Counted from the first letter of the stretch, positions 39,856 through 49,913 are shown. The stretch is 64,000 nucleotides of DNA from G965216255 sp965216255 (GCA_965216255.1 OZ244148.1:248001-312000), one strand, 5' to 3'. The notes: generated by a model not told the origin, from the sequence alone. A program made the numbers and translations.

Positions 39856-42567
39856 CTACATACGCTTGGGCTTGTACGTGAATTTCAGCATCAGGTAGCG
39901 CCCAAGCGATTCAATGCGCGACTCCTGAATGTAGGTAGCGCCATTGGTAAAGGTGACTCCTTGATTCTGGTTAAGCACATCGTTGAGCTCAAGTCGCAGG
40001 TTTCCCCTCCCCTCTAGAAGTAGGCGAGACAGCGCCAGATTCAGAAGAGCAATGTTCTGGCTGTCATCAAAGATGTCACGGTCGAGTATTCGGTAGTACA
40101 ATGTTGTTTCGATCAGCCAGTTGGTGCCAGGATACCAGTTGACTTCGGACGTGACCGTGCTGTTGGTATAGCGTTGATTCAGCGCGTCATTTAGCGAATA
40201 TCGTACCCCGTTCCAGACAATCCGTCCGCTCGTAGTGACCTCGAGCATGTCACCGTGATAGTAATCCAGGGCTAGGCCCAAGCTGTTTCGCAGCCATAGG
40301 CTCTCGTTTTCGATACTGTTGATATATTCCGTACCCTTGTCCAGGTGGGACCTGCTGCGAACAGTCCATTCCACGCCTAACCGGCGTACAGGCATGCCTA
40401 CCCGGAATCCGGTGTCAGCGGACCAAGCCCCTTGCGAGTTGACCTCGCTGACACGCTGACGCAATTCGCTGTCTACCTCCCGCACCCGGATAATGCTGTT
40501 TTGGGTATAGGCCGAACCTAAATCTGCGCTCAGATAGAGCCCGGAATAGCTGCGATAGAGAGTGTATTGAAGATTCAGGTCATGACGGTATTCAGGTGTT
40601 AGCGCCGGATTGCCCACGTATACACGAAGCGGATTCCTGTTGTCCACAAACGGCTGCAGTTGCCCAGTAGTAGGCTCGCGCGTGCCTGTCCTGTAAAAGA
40701 AATCCATGGACCCGTTATTCCCCAGATAGATCTGGCCCATCGCATAAGGCAACACATGCGTGTATGTGCGCCTGACGGTTTGGCCAACATCCGCTATCGT
40801 GCCGCTACGGTTGGAGAATTGCGTTTCCAGATTGCCTCCTATCCACCATGCGTCCTCAGCACGCAATCGGAAACTCACGCCGGATCGCAGATATTCGTGA
40901 TTCTCAGAGAAGCTGTCGCTGAGATCTGTATTCAGTATCCGCCGTCCATTCGCCACATCGGAATATGCCTTGTCGTTACTTCGCGTGGTAGCTGAGCGTT
41001 GGAGGTAAGCGGAGAGCGTTCGGCCCGAGTTCAGGGGCTGTAGCAACTCGAGGCGCTGCGAATAGCTGAAGGAGCTGCTTTGCAACTCTTGCAGCTGATG
41101 CAGTTCGTCGCGCGTGTGCAGATCACCCAGGCTGTACAACTGCATTTCCGTCTGGAGGTCCGTGACTTCGCTGGCATCACGCGCTGTGGCCGTGGCTTCC
41201 AGTACGATACTTCGGCCACTCTCCGATATGCGCTTGCGCCAGGTAATGCGGGCAGTTCCACGCAGGTTGTTGGCTTGATCGGATGCCGTGGCACCAGTCG
41301 CATTCTGCAGAATGCCAGACGCGTTAGCAATGCGTTCAATATTCGTATGGCCCTCGGACGACAATGATCTCGAGAGACTGCTCCGTACCACCATGTCATG
41401 TCCTTCGCCCAGGTCCACATCGACCTTCAGGTCTACTTCATGCGCCAGGCCACTTGATCGCTGATTGCTTGATTCGTCACTGAGCACCGAGATTGCGGAG
41501 CCGAGGAGTTGTTGCCGCTGTACGGTGCCGTCCAGCGTGATACCCTCGTCCTGCAGCAAGTAACTGGCGCTGAACGAAGCATGGGTTCCCAAATCTCGGC
41601 TGACGTTGAAGCCAACCCCAAGCGACTCGGTAAAGCCGTCGGGGCGCAGAACGGAGTTGCCTGCCTCTCCAAAACTGCGCAATTGCTCTCCGCTGAACCC
41701 GGGCTGGTTCACGTTTTCCGCACTGCCAATAAGAGCAAGCTGGGTGGCTTGCGTAAAGCGGAAGGCACTGGCCCGGCCAAAATAGCGGCCCGAATCCACG
41801 TGCTCGCCCCCGAGGCCACCCGTGGTCTGTCCAAAGGCACCGCGTTTGGCCTCTTCCGTTAGTGCCAGATTGATGGTCTTCTCCTCCTGACCGTCGGGCA
41901 CGCCCGTCAATTCCTGCCGGTCCGAGGGCTTGTCGTACACTTGGACCTTATCAACGGCATCGGCCGGCAGGTTCTTCGTAGCTATAGTCGGGTCATTGCC
42001 GAAGAATTCCTTTCCTTCCACTAGCACATTTTCGACGGTTTTTCCCTGGGCGGTAATCGTACCGCTGCGATCCACATCGATGCCGGGCAAGCGCCGCAAG
42101 AGATCCTCCACCATGTCCTGTGGGCGCAGCAGAAAGGCAAGAGCATTGTATTCGATAGTATCTCCCCGAACCACAAAGGGTAGACGCTCTGCGCTAATGA
42201 CAAACTCCTCTAGAACCTCGGTCTGGACTGGCAGCCGCACGATACCCACATCGACATCCGCGTTTGGTACGTCAAAGTCGCGCAGCACTGTCTCAAAACC
42301 GACAAATGATACCTGCAGAACGTAGTAGCCAACTTCCAAGCGGGAAATCGTGAAGCTGCCATCGCCACGGGATGTACTGAATCCCGTCAAACTAGAGTCA
42401 GCTCGTGCCAGCACCGCCACTGTTGCATTGACCAGCGCTGTGCCGGACGAATCCGTTACCGCTCCCGTCACTGCGAAACGTTGTCCGTGCGCCAGGTTGC
42501 ACAGAAACAGGGTGAAGAAGACCAGAGAAAACCGAGTCGTCAAGTACATACCTGCATGACCTTGCAC
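39856..42567 (-). CDS. TonB-fold outer-membrane beta-barrel protein with carboxypeptidase-regulatory N-terminus (OMP_b-brl_3 type)
   Basis: The 903-aa product has a signal peptide (FSLVFFTLFLCNLAHG, cleaved before QRFAV). Residues about 35-120 form a CarboxypepD_reg-like domain (VTDSSGTALVNATVAVLA, GDGSFTISRLEVGYYVL). A plug-like domain follows with MVEDLLRRLPGIDVDRSGTI, then GKTVENVLVEGKEFFGNDPT and LPADAVDKVQVYDK, a signature of Bacteroidota outer-membrane receptors without a clear TonB box. The rest is a large barrel with alternating aromatic strands ending LMLKFTYKPKRM. It likely takes up or exports an unidentified ligand, and no SusD partner is next to it. An alternative start at 42549 (MYLTTRF) is equally plausible. 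No frameshift was seen. Confidence 0.92.
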   Translation of the reverse strand: MQGHAGMYLTTRFSLVFFTLFLCNLAHGQRFAVTGAVTDSSGTALVNATVAVLARADSSLTGFSTSRGDGSFTISRLEVGYYVLQVSFVGFETVLRDFDVPNADVDVGIVRLPVQTEVLEEFVISAERLPFVVRGDTIEYNALAFLLRPQDMVEDLLRRLPGIDVDRSGTITAQGKTVENVLVEGKEFFGNDPTIATKNLPADAVDKVQVYDKPSDRQELTGVPDGQEEKTINLALTEEAKRGAFGQTTGGLGGEHVDSGRYFGRASAFRFTQATQLALIGSAENVNQPGFSGEQLRSFGEAGNSVLRPDGFTESLGVGFNVSRDLGTHASFSASYLLQDEGITLDGTVQRQQLLGSAISVLSDESSNQRSSGLAHEVDLKVDVDLGEGHDMVVRSSLSRSLSSEGHTNIERIANASGILQNATGATASDQANNLRGTARITWRKRISESGRSIVLEATATARDASEVTDLQTEMQLYSLGDLHTRDELHQLQELQSSSFSYSQRLELLQPLNSGRTLSAYLQRSATTRSNDKAYSDVANGRRILNTDLSDSFSENHEYLRSGVSFRLRAEDAWWIGGNLETQFSNRSGTIADVGQTVRRTYTHVLPYAMGQIYLGNNGSMDFFYRTGTREPTTGQLQPFVDNRNPLRVYVGNPALTPEYRHDLNLQYTLYRSYSGLYLSADLGSAYTQNSIIRVREVDSELRQRVSEVNSQGAWSADTGFRVGMPVRRLGVEWTVRSRSHLDKGTEYINSIENESLWLRNSLGLALDYYHGDMLEVTTSGRIVWNGVRYSLNDALNQRYTNSTVTSEVNWYPGTNWLIETTLYYRILDRDIFDDSQNIALLNLALSRLLLEGRGNLRLELNDVLNQNQGVTFTNGATYIQESRIESLGRYLMLKFTYKPKRM

Positions 42568-42600
42568 ACTGACAGGTGCCCGGGGCCGCGCGTCCGGTCC

Positions 42601-42680
42601 TGCGTACCAACAAAAAGTGAGACACGGTTGTACATTAATGGTGTAGCCGTGGCGGGGTTCGTGCGGCGGGACTGGTCAGG
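42601..42680. repeat. IS-end-like repeat, right member (related to 34945-35022)
   Basis: Shares CCAACAAAAAGTGA, TACATTAATGGTGTAGCC, GGCGGGGTTCG and GGGACTGGTCAGG with 34945-35022 in the same order. It lies just upstream of the TonB-fold gene, so a lost IS3-type element may have deposited it here. Confidence 0.65.
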
Positions 42681-43091
42681 TGAAATTGTCTGGTCAAGTG
42701 GAGAATCTCTGCCTCTTGCCTAGTCTCTTGGCTGACTGGAGGGCCTAATGTTGGGCTTTGCGGTCGTATTCTACGGCATGCGCGCAAGAATGTACGAAAG
42801 ATGCCCTTGGGGAACGTGCGCACTCTTGCGCGCCTAGCCCATCTTTACCATTTGGCGGCTGAATTTGAAGGTCGGCAATAATCGCAGTTATTTATTTCGA
42901 GAGCTTTTTAGGGATGAGCCCCCACTTTAGGCCTGTTTTGCCAGAATTTATGGTTCTTGGCCCCACCAGAGCCCCACAAGATCCCACCAACGCACCATTT
43001 TTGAGATTCACAGAAGCTGGAATACGAATGTTGTGCCATAAATTATGGATGACTATTGCGGGCAGCGGTTCCCAGCCCTATCTTCCCCCCT
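42681..43091. other. Upstream flank of the IS1634-type transposase; no gene
   Basis: No coding feature supported. Near 42916-42945 the sequence GAGCCCCCACTTTAGGCC resembles a terminal end; its imperfect partner may be TAGCCCAAGTTTACC, read on the minus strand at about 44996-45011. Confidence 0.35.
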
Positions 43092-44906
43092 ATGTATATC
43101 CGACGATCGCTTACCCATACCACCGACAACGCTACACGCTACTATTCCTTTCGGCTCTGCCACGGCGAACGCATAGAGGGCAAGGTCCGGCAGAAGACCC
43201 TGCTCAATCTCGGTGCCCACTTCCGCATTGACAAACGCTACTGGCGTGCGCTCTGCAACCGGATTGAGGCACTGCTCAAGGGCCAGCTCGAACTCGTACC
43301 CATGGGCGTTCCTGCCGTTGTGGAAGAGGAGGCCCACCGCATTGCAGAACTTTTGAGTGCGCGCAAGGCGGTAGCCGTGACCGAGGGCAAGGGCGAGACA
43401 CCGCCGCGCGAATGGCACCATGTGGATGTCCACTCGCTCAAAACGGTCCGGCCCCGCACGGTGGGTGTAGAACATGTGGGGCTCTGGGCCATGGAGCAGT
43501 TGGGCATGGATGAGCTCTTCGAGAAGCTTGGCATCACACGAGGCCTCCGGCATGCAGCCACGGGCTCCATCATAGGCCGTCTGGCCGAGCCGGCCAGCGA
43601 ACATGCCACGAAGCGTTGGCTGGCCTCTGCCAGTGGCCTGGACGAGTTTCTGGGCTGCAACTTCGAGAAGATGGCCGACATGCAGCTGTACCGGGCCAGC
43701 GACATGCTGCACAAACACCGCAAGGCCATAGAGGACCACCTCTTTGCACGGGCGCTGGACCTGTTTGATCTGGAGCCCACGATCGCGCTCTATGATCTGA
43801 CCAACAGCTTCCTGGAAGGCAGTGGCAAGAGCATCGACAAGGCCAAGTACGGACGCTCGAAGGAGCGTCGCAGTGACTGCGTGCTGCTCACGCTGGCTCT
43901 TGTAGTGGACGGCAGCGGGTTCGTGCGTCGTAGCCAAGTCTTCAAGGGCAACGTAAACGAAGCGTCCACGCTCAAGGAGATGCTGGAGTCCCTGGAGACG
44001 CCCAAGAACGCACGTGTGGTGATGGATCGGGGCATTGCCACACAGGACCGCATAGACTGGCTGCGAGAGGAGGGCTACCGCTACATCGTGGTATCAAGAG
44101 AGCGCAGGAAGCATTTTGATGAGCAGCAGGCCGAGGCTCTTCAGACGGCCTCGGGCAGTGACGTCGAGGTGTACCGGGAGGAGGCAGACGACGAGGTACG
44201 GCTCTGTTGCCGATCCCGGTCCCGCATGGCGATGGAAGAGGCCAAGGTGAAGCAGAAAGCGGAAAGATTCGAGGAGGCCCTCGGCAAGCTTTCCGAGGGG
44301 CTTGCCCTGCCGAAGACGCAAAAGCGCATCGACCTCATAAGGGAACGTATCGGCCGATTGAAGCAGAGCTTCAGCGGCATCGGACAGCATTACGAGATAG
44401 AAGTGGAGACGGATGAGGACGGCAAGCGGGCCCAGTCTATCACGTGGACAAAGACGCCGAAAGCGGGCACGATAATGACCGATCCGGGCGTCTATTGCCT
44501 GCGCAGCAACGAGATGGAGTTCACCGCGGAAGAGCTCTGGCGCACGTATGTGATGCTGACCGATCTGGAAGCGGTGTTCCGGTCCCTGAAGTCGGAACTC
44601 GGACTGCGACCGATCTATCATTCCACAGGCCGGCGCGCGGAGGGCCATCTATTCATCACGGTCCTGGCTTACCAGTTGGTGCAGGTGATTCGTACGCGTC
44701 TGCGCCAGAAAGGACTACGCTTCAGCTGGACGACACTCAGGAGGATCCTTCGGCGTCAGGTTCGCACGACCAGCATCTTCGAGCGCAAGGACGCACGGAC
44801 ACTCCATGTCCGCACCAGCTCGCAGCCGGATATGGAACTAAGGGCCATTTACGATGCCTTGTGCATCGATCCACTGCCCTTGGCCATGCACAAGACGATC
44901 ATATGA
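43092..44906 (+). CDS. IS1634-family transposase (604 aa, apparently intact)
   Basis: I start at ATG 43092 (MYIRRSLTHTTDNATRYYSF), the position matching the start of the related remnant at 30641; the ORF is open 36 bases further upstream. Central motifs: ALYDLTNSFLEGSGKSIDKA holds the first catalytic Asp, VVMDRGIATQDRIDWL the second, and EELWRTYVMLTDLEAVFRSL with KSELGLRPIYH the terminal Glu. The segment KQKAERFEEALGKLSEG and GIGQHYEIEVETDEDGKRA belongs to the beta-insertion of IS1634/IS4 types. It ends at TGA 44904-44906. Two relatives of the same family in this window are decayed (20239-20883, 30641-31476). Terminal repeats are imperfect and uncertain. Confidence 0.93.
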   Translation: MYIRRSLTHTTDNATRYYSFRLCHGERIEGKVRQKTLLNLGAHFRIDKRYWRALCNRIEALLKGQLELVPMGVPAVVEEEAHRIAELLSARKAVAVTEGKGETPPREWHHVDVHSLKTVRPRTVGVEHVGLWAMEQLGMDELFEKLGITRGLRHAATGSIIGRLAEPASEHATKRWLASASGLDEFLGCNFEKMADMQLYRASDMLHKHRKAIEDHLFARALDLFDLEPTIALYDLTNSFLEGSGKSIDKAKYGRSKERRSDCVLLTLALVVDGSGFVRRSQVFKGNVNEASTLKEMLESLETPKNARVVMDRGIATQDRIDWLREEGYRYIVVSRERRKHFDEQQAEALQTASGSDVEVYREEADDEVRLCCRSRSRMAMEEAKVKQKAERFEEALGKLSEGLALPKTQKRIDLIRERIGRLKQSFSGIGQHYEIEVETDEDGKRAQSITWTKTPKAGTIMTDPGVYCLRSNEMEFTAEELWRTYVMLTDLEAVFRSLKSELGLRPIYHSTGRRAEGHLFITVLAYQLVQVIRTRLRQKGLRFSWTTLRRILRRQVRTTSIFERKDARTLHVRTSSQPDMELRAIYDALCIDPLPLAMHKTII

Positions 44907-45051
44907 CCTAAGGCATAAAACCTCACTTGGTGGCCATTTGTTGTGCCAGAACAATTTTCAAGTCTCTATTTTACAACCTGTTATGAAGCACAATGGTAAA
45001 CTTGGGCTAGGCATCTGGAGAATGTTACACAGAATTTTCCCCGGCCCGGAC

Positions 45052-46230
45052 TTAATTGTCCGTGCCCTGCATCCCAACTTCGTAACCCAAGGTGGTGAGG
45101 CTTGACCGGTCCATGCCGCGCCACATGATCTGGTGGCCTGGAGGCTCATCGCGGGTGCGGTTCTGGTAGCCCCCCAGGATGGCTTGCTGCAGCGTTCGAG
45201 GCGCCGGTAGCCTCACTCGTGCTGCACAGCCGGAAAGAAAGCACGGCTCCAAACTGGTTAGCAGTATCCACTCCAGCCGCTGCTCACCCTCAGGTGGATT
45301 CGTCTCCCGCACATGCACGCCGTAGATGCTTAAGGTAGCGGCCCACCCTCTCGGATCCGGGAGCTCCACCCGCTGGTATCGAACCTCCGCATTCGCTATC
45401 CGGTAGCTGGGCGCTGCACGAGTCTAGCGACGCGACACCTTCGGAGACGCCACGACGCGCAACATCTCTATCTCGAGCGTCTTGGCCACGGGAGTACTCT
45501 TCAAGCTCGCAAACAGCTTCTGGCCTCCGACAGGCACACGGTCACTTCTAACACGCACCAGCACATGCACCTGCTGCGCTGCAGGTCGCAGAGCGCAAAG
45601 CTGTCCGCTGTGCTCTCCAGCAGCCGGTAATGGCCCTTCACCGCAGCCGCATCATGGTCCGTATGGCCACGATGGTGCCCACCACCACGTCGGCAAGTAT
45701 TGATGCGCTCTTCACCAGCCGCACGACAATCGGGCATCTCTTAAGCCAAGCTCCTCCAAATTCTGTCTCGGCCCAGACATCGCTCGAGAGCCCCTCGTGC
45801 GGCGCTCTGGCCGGAGCGACCCCCACACGGGCTACGCCCGGACGCCTGCGCCATGTGCGATCCAACTCGTACACATACAGCGCCTTGGGTGGTTCCGGTT
45901 CTCCATCCGGGGGCCGGACCTGCCACCGGCCGTTAGCCCTATATGCACGAAGTTTGCAGCCTTGAAGCACGTAGCCCTCCTGATCCGGTGCCACATAGGT
46001 CTTACCCATGGACGGTAGCCGTAGCGCCTTTCTATGTCAGAAGGCAACTGCTGCAGCACACGGCCCAGTACATGACTGGCCAGATGCTTGCACGGCGCCC
46101 GGACCGGAAAGCGGCTCAGACACACCACGTGGTACTGCAAGCCCCGGCGCTTCGCTCCAGGCCAGATAACGCTCCCGGTCTGCCCGCCACATCGCCGAAG
46201 CGGAAAACCCTACAGCCGCCAAATAGCCGC
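45052..46230 (-). pseudogene. DUF4338 domain fused to Tn5-like (IS4-family) transposase, heavily decayed
   Basis: Reading from 46230 on the minus strand gives YLAAVGFSASAMWRADRERY, then after a frameshift LQYHVVCLSRFPVRAPCKHL followed by ASHVLGRVLQQLPSDIERRY, the DUF4338 pattern (RFLI..V..LASHLLG-R..R-LP-DW..RYGYRP). Then comes KLRAYRANGRWQVRPPDGEP and KALYVYELDRTWRRRPGV, followed by WAETEFGGAWLKR and LVKSASILADV, the N-terminal domain of Tn5-like transposases. Later frames hold VLVRVRSDRVPVGGQKLFAS, EVRYQRVELPDPRGW and EQRLEWILLTS. At the C-terminus are GGYQNRTRDEPPGHQIMWRG. Several frameshifts and a large deletion of the catalytic core are needed. DUF4338 is also found in DruA of Druantia defence systems, but here it is attached to a transposase. 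Confidence 0.75.
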
Positions 46231-46283
46231 GCCCGCTTGTGATCCTCGTGGATGGTCACCCCAAATGGAATTAGCTGGAACAG

Positions 46284-46415
46284 GGCGCGTGCAAGCGCTT
46301 TCTCGAAGAGTTGGCCAAATTCAACGTTCCACTGAACGTGGAGAAGACAAAGCGCGTGGATCTCACCCGATGGGAGAGTTTTCCGTTTCTGGGAATTCGC
46401 ATCGGGCGCACTTGA
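46284..46415 (+). pseudogene. Reverse transcriptase fragment (group II intron type)
   Basis: The plus strand encodes KRFLEELAKFNVPLNVEKTK, then RVDLTRWESFPFLGIRIGRT and TGA. This matches the finger/palm region after the catalytic YADD of intron-encoded reverse transcriptases, where RL-EE-L-LNxEKT and F-FLGF are usual. Only about 43 codons remain, without the YADD motif or intron RNA structure. Confidence 0.6.
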
Positions 46416-46430
46416 TTTAATAGCGCCCCC

Positions 46431-46856
46431 ATGCCAATCATCGGTTCGTTCTTAACCACTTACCCAATCTCATACGATCATGAACAGTCGCTTTCTGGTT
46501 TTACTGCTTGCCTTGTCCTGTTGGCCACGGCAGGCATTAACGGCTCGTCTCCGACTTCGGAGGAACAACCAGTCTCGTTGTATAGTTTTCAAGACGATGG
46601 CGTGTGCGTTTCATCTTCAGAGCACGCTGACCAGCTTCGGCTCCTAACCTCCAGGAAAGACGCTCAGAACTCGTCTGAAGCATTAGTATTACTGTCGGCG
46701 CAATCGGAAATGGCGAGAGAATGGTGCGTTCTGCCGGTAGACTCGACAAACAAGCAGAGGAAGCGGTTCCAGAAGTGCCTCAAGAGGCTCGGCGAGTGCG
46801 ATATGGATGCCGACACGAATAGTGATGGCGACTTACTGATTACCTGCGAAGATTAG
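46431..46856 (+). CDS. Hypothetical exported protein upstream of the GLPGLI gene
   Basis: Five bases separate its TAG stop from the next ATG, so the two genes are probably an operon. The 141-aa ORF has a hydrophobic stretch FTACLVLLATAGI, then a hydrophilic mature part with scattered Cys (VCVSSSEHAD, MAREWCVLP, GECDMDADTNSDGDLL). An overlapping frame begins MNSRFLVLLLALSCWP, a better signal peptide that ends at 46649, so a frameshift in this gene is possible. I recognise no domain. Confidence that the mature region is coding is moderate, because it runs cleanly into the operon partner. Confidence 0.55.
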   Translation: MPIIGSFLTTYPISYDHEQSLSGFTACLVLLATAGINGSSPTSEEQPVSLYSFQDDGVCVSSSEHADQLRLLTSRKDAQNSSEALVLLSAQSEMAREWCVLPVDSTNKQRKRFQKCLKRLGECDMDADTNSDGDLLITCED

Positions 46857-46861
46857 TCGCT

Positions 46862-47635
46862 ATGATACAACGAATAAGCGTTTTGCGATTTGCTTTTCTG
46901 GCGTTTGTGTTGACTCCACTTGTTGTGTCAGCGCAGGAGGGCTTGGTGCGTTACAGCCATACCTTCCCGATTCTGTATGGACTCGATGCCGCGAGTGCAT
47001 TTCTAGAGGCAATCGCAAAACGAGACGGGGAAGAATATAGGCAAGGACCAAATCATGCGGTCGTTACCAGAGATTTGGTTTTCAGCCCGCTTTCCTCTCT
47101 TATGTATCCGACTGAGACTCAAGCGTTCGAAGTAGGTGGCCGACCAGGATGGGAGTATATTGATACGACGTACGTTAACCTAGAAGACGACACGTACTCG
47201 GAATGGCGGGAATTTAATGTGGACGCTTACCTCGTCACGGGTGACCGGCCCAAGCTGCCTTGGCGTCTGACCAGTGAGACGCGCATTTACCTAGATTACC
47301 GTGTCATGAAAGCGACGGCGGCCATAGACTCCGCAGTCGTGGAAGCATGGTTTTCACCCGATATACCAGTCCCGGCGGGCCCAGGGTTATATGCGGGCCT
47401 GCCGGGACTCATCCTAATGGTGACCAACCCAGTCACTGGAGAGGCGTATGCGGCAGAGTCCGTAGACATGGTCGAACAACCGCGTATTATAGCACCTACG
47501 ACCGGCCGAGTGCTATCCCCTGATGCGTACGATCACCTAAAGACGTCGGAATTGGCAGACAGCAAGCGCCTTTGGGAGAGGTTCAAGCGCGACCTAGATA
47601 GCGGCAAGATAACTATCGGGAGGCTGGAAGACTGA
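46862..47635 (+). CDS. GLPGLI-family secreted protein
   Basis: The 257-aa product has a signal peptide (AFLAFVLTPLVVSAQ). The family signature GLPGLILMVTNPVTG is at about residues 178-192. Upstream are LRFTSETRIYLDYRVMKATA-like strands (here LTSETRIYLDYRVMKA), as usual in this family. GLPGLI (TIGR01200) proteins occur almost only in Bacteroidota, are exported and have no established function. Its last 23 bases overlap the minus-strand YaaC-like remnant. No terminator was evident. Confidence 0.9.
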   Translation: MIQRISVLRFAFLAFVLTPLVVSAQEGLVRYSHTFPILYGLDAASAFLEAIAKRDGEEYRQGPNHAVVTRDLVFSPLSSLMYPTETQAFEVGGRPGWEYIDTTYVNLEDDTYSEWREFNVDAYLVTGDRPKLPWRLTSETRIYLDYRVMKATAAIDSAVVEAWFSPDIPVPAGPGLYAGLPGLILMVTNPVTGEAYAAESVDMVEQPRIIAPTTGRVLSPDAYDHLKTSELADSKRLWERFKRDLDSGKITIGRLED

Positions 47636-47846
47636 AGGTGAAGCGTACCCCAAAGGTCAGGAGCGGCCGCACCGAATAATCTGCGTTGCTCGCATTCCTA
47701 AAGTACTCTCGAGCCTGTCTAGCAGCCGCGTTTATCTCGCGTGCACGGCGTGGTTTCAGCCGCGCTGAATGCATGTTCTCAAACCATTGTTGAGTCATGT
47801 CGCGACTCTCGAGCGGAAGGAGTTCGTGCCAGACTTGTCGATTCAT
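47613..47846 (-). pseudogene. YaaC-like protein N-terminal fragment
   Basis: The 77-codon minus-strand ORF encodes PLESRDMTQQWFENMHSARL, then REINAAARQAREYFRNASNA and DYSVRPLLTFG. YaaC-type proteins open with a W-x-L-x-PL-S-x-D...F-x-x-x-H and continue qA-EYf-A-x-x-s-x-xP-L-YYG. The match ends at RPLLTF, and GVRFTFSLPASR then runs into the GLPGLI gene's end, so the remainder is gone. The family call is by memory of the pattern; function is unknown. Confidence 0.45.
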
Positions 47847-48193
47847 GTCCTAATTTCTCCTTACCCCTTGCCTAGCCTAACGATGCCGAGGGTGTAGTCA
47901 GAGGCACTTCGATCCGTGGAACCACGAGGCGAATTCAGCTTCTTACGATGGAGGCTCTTGCATAAATGCGTTGCCGGAAATGTCGGTTTCAGCAATCGGC
48001 GCGACAATTCATGGTGCACTCAGCGGGTTGAAGGAAAAAAGACGCCGATGTGATTTTTGCACTCCGACACCGCTAACTGTTGCAGTGATTCCAACCCGGC
48101 AAGACAGATTTCGGCGATATACTGTGACAATCACGCACACCTATCCTGCGCGCCTGGCACGACAGGCGCCTTTCTGCGCTCTGGTGAGGTCGT
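47847..48193. other. Intergenic, no gene supported
   Basis: It separates the YaaC-like fragment from a transposase remnant. Plus-strand frames up to 92 codons exist without recognisable content. Confidence 0.4.
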
Positions 48194-49235
48194 TCAGCCC
48201 AGCAGTCGCACCATTTGGTCTACGGTTAGCGCGAGCATACCGAACATGAGGTGACACTTCACCTTCGCGTTGCCACGAACGTGACGAGCGCCATACTCGT
48301 CTTTGAGGCGACCAAAGACGCGTAAGGCGCTACAAACCCAGCCGCACGCTGGGCCTTCGCCTCACGCTTTAGCGCCTCCTTTCCAGCGCGCGTACGCGGG
48401 TGCTCGTCAATGATCGGCACATGTCCAAGACGCTGGCTGTGGAGGCGTATTTGCTCCACATCATAGGCGCTATCCATCACATCGTATAAACTCGATACCC
48501 GCTCCGCGGACTTGGCCCCCAGTGGAATGGCCACCTGACTGTCATGCACCGACGCGGACGTCACGATGCAACTGATCGGTATGCCCCCGTCTGCCACATC
48601 AATGTGCAGCTTGTAGCCGCTCCAGCTTTGCTTGTAGCCCTTGGAATTGCACTTGGCTCCCCGGTTGCACTCCTTTGGCAGGTCATCTTACATCTCCTGC
48701 AGACTCATACCCAACTGGCGTAGGACGCGCCGTTACTTCCTTGGAGATTGCTCCCCCTTGCGCGCTCGCCCAGGCTTGCGCTTGGCAGGCGCCGGCTGCT
48801 TCGCAGCAGGGCGCTCGCGAGCCTGAATGGCCGTCGAATCACGTGAGATATGCCCAACTACCTCATCCTCGTAGCACGATTCGATCAGCGCACGATGCAT
48901 CTGATCGGGCAGACTAGTCACGGCAAACTCTGCGAATGCGCGTGAAAAGGTCGCCTCGCTTGGAACCTGGTCTTGACGTTGCCACCCACACAGACGGCGC
49001 AACTGTGGGTCAGAGCAAATCCGGTCGATCAACGTGCGGGTCGTACCGATATTGTAGACCGCCTTCGCAAGAAACGCCCGCGCAAGCGCCGCACGATCCT
49101 GCGCCCGCGCGCTGCCGTGGGATCGCTGCGCAGATAGCACTCAATGCGAACGATATCCAACACATTCAGAAGCTTTGTCTGCAGCTCGGTCAAAGGACGG
49201 GGCAACTCCTGCGCGCAAGAGAAGAGCTGCCTTTG
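48194..49235 (-). pseudogene. IS5/IS1182-type transposase, frameshifted
   Basis: The order is LPRPLTELQTKLLNVLDIVR, then RAFLAKAVYNIGTTRTLID, LCGWQRQDQVPSEATFSRAF and GHISRDSTAIQARERPA, the N-terminal and Asp-bearing part. A TAA interrupts near 48690, then KGYKQSWSGYKLHIDVADGG, ASVHDSQVAIPLGAKSAERV and MDSAYDVEQIRLHSQRLGH, with Asp in IDVADGG and in DVMDSAYD. After another frameshift it ends GRLKDEYGARHVRGNAKVKC and LALTVDQMVRLLG (TGA at 48194). Catalytic residues are present, but the gene cannot be read through, and the N-terminus is cut near 49235. Confidence 0.85.
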
Positions 49236-49571
49236 GTGGCTTATCCAAGAACACAGTATCTTGCTTCCAGGGGACATGGCTGTCTCGGTGTCTTAGAGAT
49301 TTGTGACACCTCTGAAGATACCGAAATCGGAGGCGCCAGTCCCCTATCTCCCTCGACTGCAAAGGGGCAAACCGCTTGTCTGGTGGGTTTTTGCAAGAGG
49401 CTCGATGGCACCTCTCTTAGGTCAGGCGTCTGACGATCTCCGAACCCTCTATGGCCTCCTCTCGGGCTACGGGATAGTAGGTGTGATGAACGACATTTGT
49501 TAAAACCGTTCAGCGACAGTTTTTTTCGATTGAACGGTGTCGCGCTGGGCGTGCAGGGGGTGCCTAGCCGC
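49236..49571. other. Flank between transposase remnant and the repeat-bounded island
   Basis: No gene recognised; overlapping frames are short. The island's left repeat begins at 49572. Confidence 0.4.
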
Positions 49572-49868
49572 CGTTCATTGCCGTGTTTCGGGGCATAAAA
49601 CATTTCCGATAATAACACGTCGGGGGAAAGGATTGAGCACCGACAGCCCCGCGTCATGCCCTCATCCCCGGCACTGGATCATGGAGCCTCCCTGCCCACG
49701 AGGTTAAGGAAATCATCGGGCATGTGTCACTGGCGACCAGCAGCAGATACACCCATGCCCGCCCGGCCCCAGCCGCACGCCCACTCGTAAAACCGGTACC
49801 TTCAATTGTCGCAGACCGGGAAAGACTATTGACATTCATCAGACGGTCCGTCCGACAGGGCGCGACCC
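49572..49868. repeat. Island direct repeat A (left)
   Basis: It contains CGTTCATTGCCG, GGGCATAAAAC and TTTCCGATAATAACAC (49603-49618), then GGGGGAAAGGATTGAGCACC and about 200 bases of integrase 3' end. The same blocks recur at 56998-57280. Two partial copies lie between them (51374-51389 and 51598-51652). Confidence 0.85.
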
Positions 49869-49891
49869 ACCGCGAAGGAGCAAACGGCTGA
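49684..49891 (+). pseudogene. Tyrosine recombinase C-terminal remnant in repeat A
   Basis: The plus strand encodes HEVKEIIGHVSLATSSRYTH, then ARPAPAARPL and SIVADRERLLTFIRRSV to TGA at 49889-49891. HxxxxIIxHxSLATSxxYTHA is the box II end of integrases, with the nucleophilic Tyr in SRYTHA. The rest of the gene is absent. The parallel copy at 57105-57332 has SRCTYARLA instead, so the canonical Tyr-Thr-His order is mutated there. Confidence 0.7.
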
Positions 49892-49913
49892 GCGCAAGCG
49901 CGGCGTTGAGCCG

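Noticed and set aside
43053..43937. 294-codon minus-strand frame
   Set aside because: Shadow of the intact IS1634-type transposase on the plus strand.
46284..46415. Diversity-generating retroelement
   Set aside because: Only 43 codons resembling intron-type RT exist, without YADD, template repeat or variable gene.
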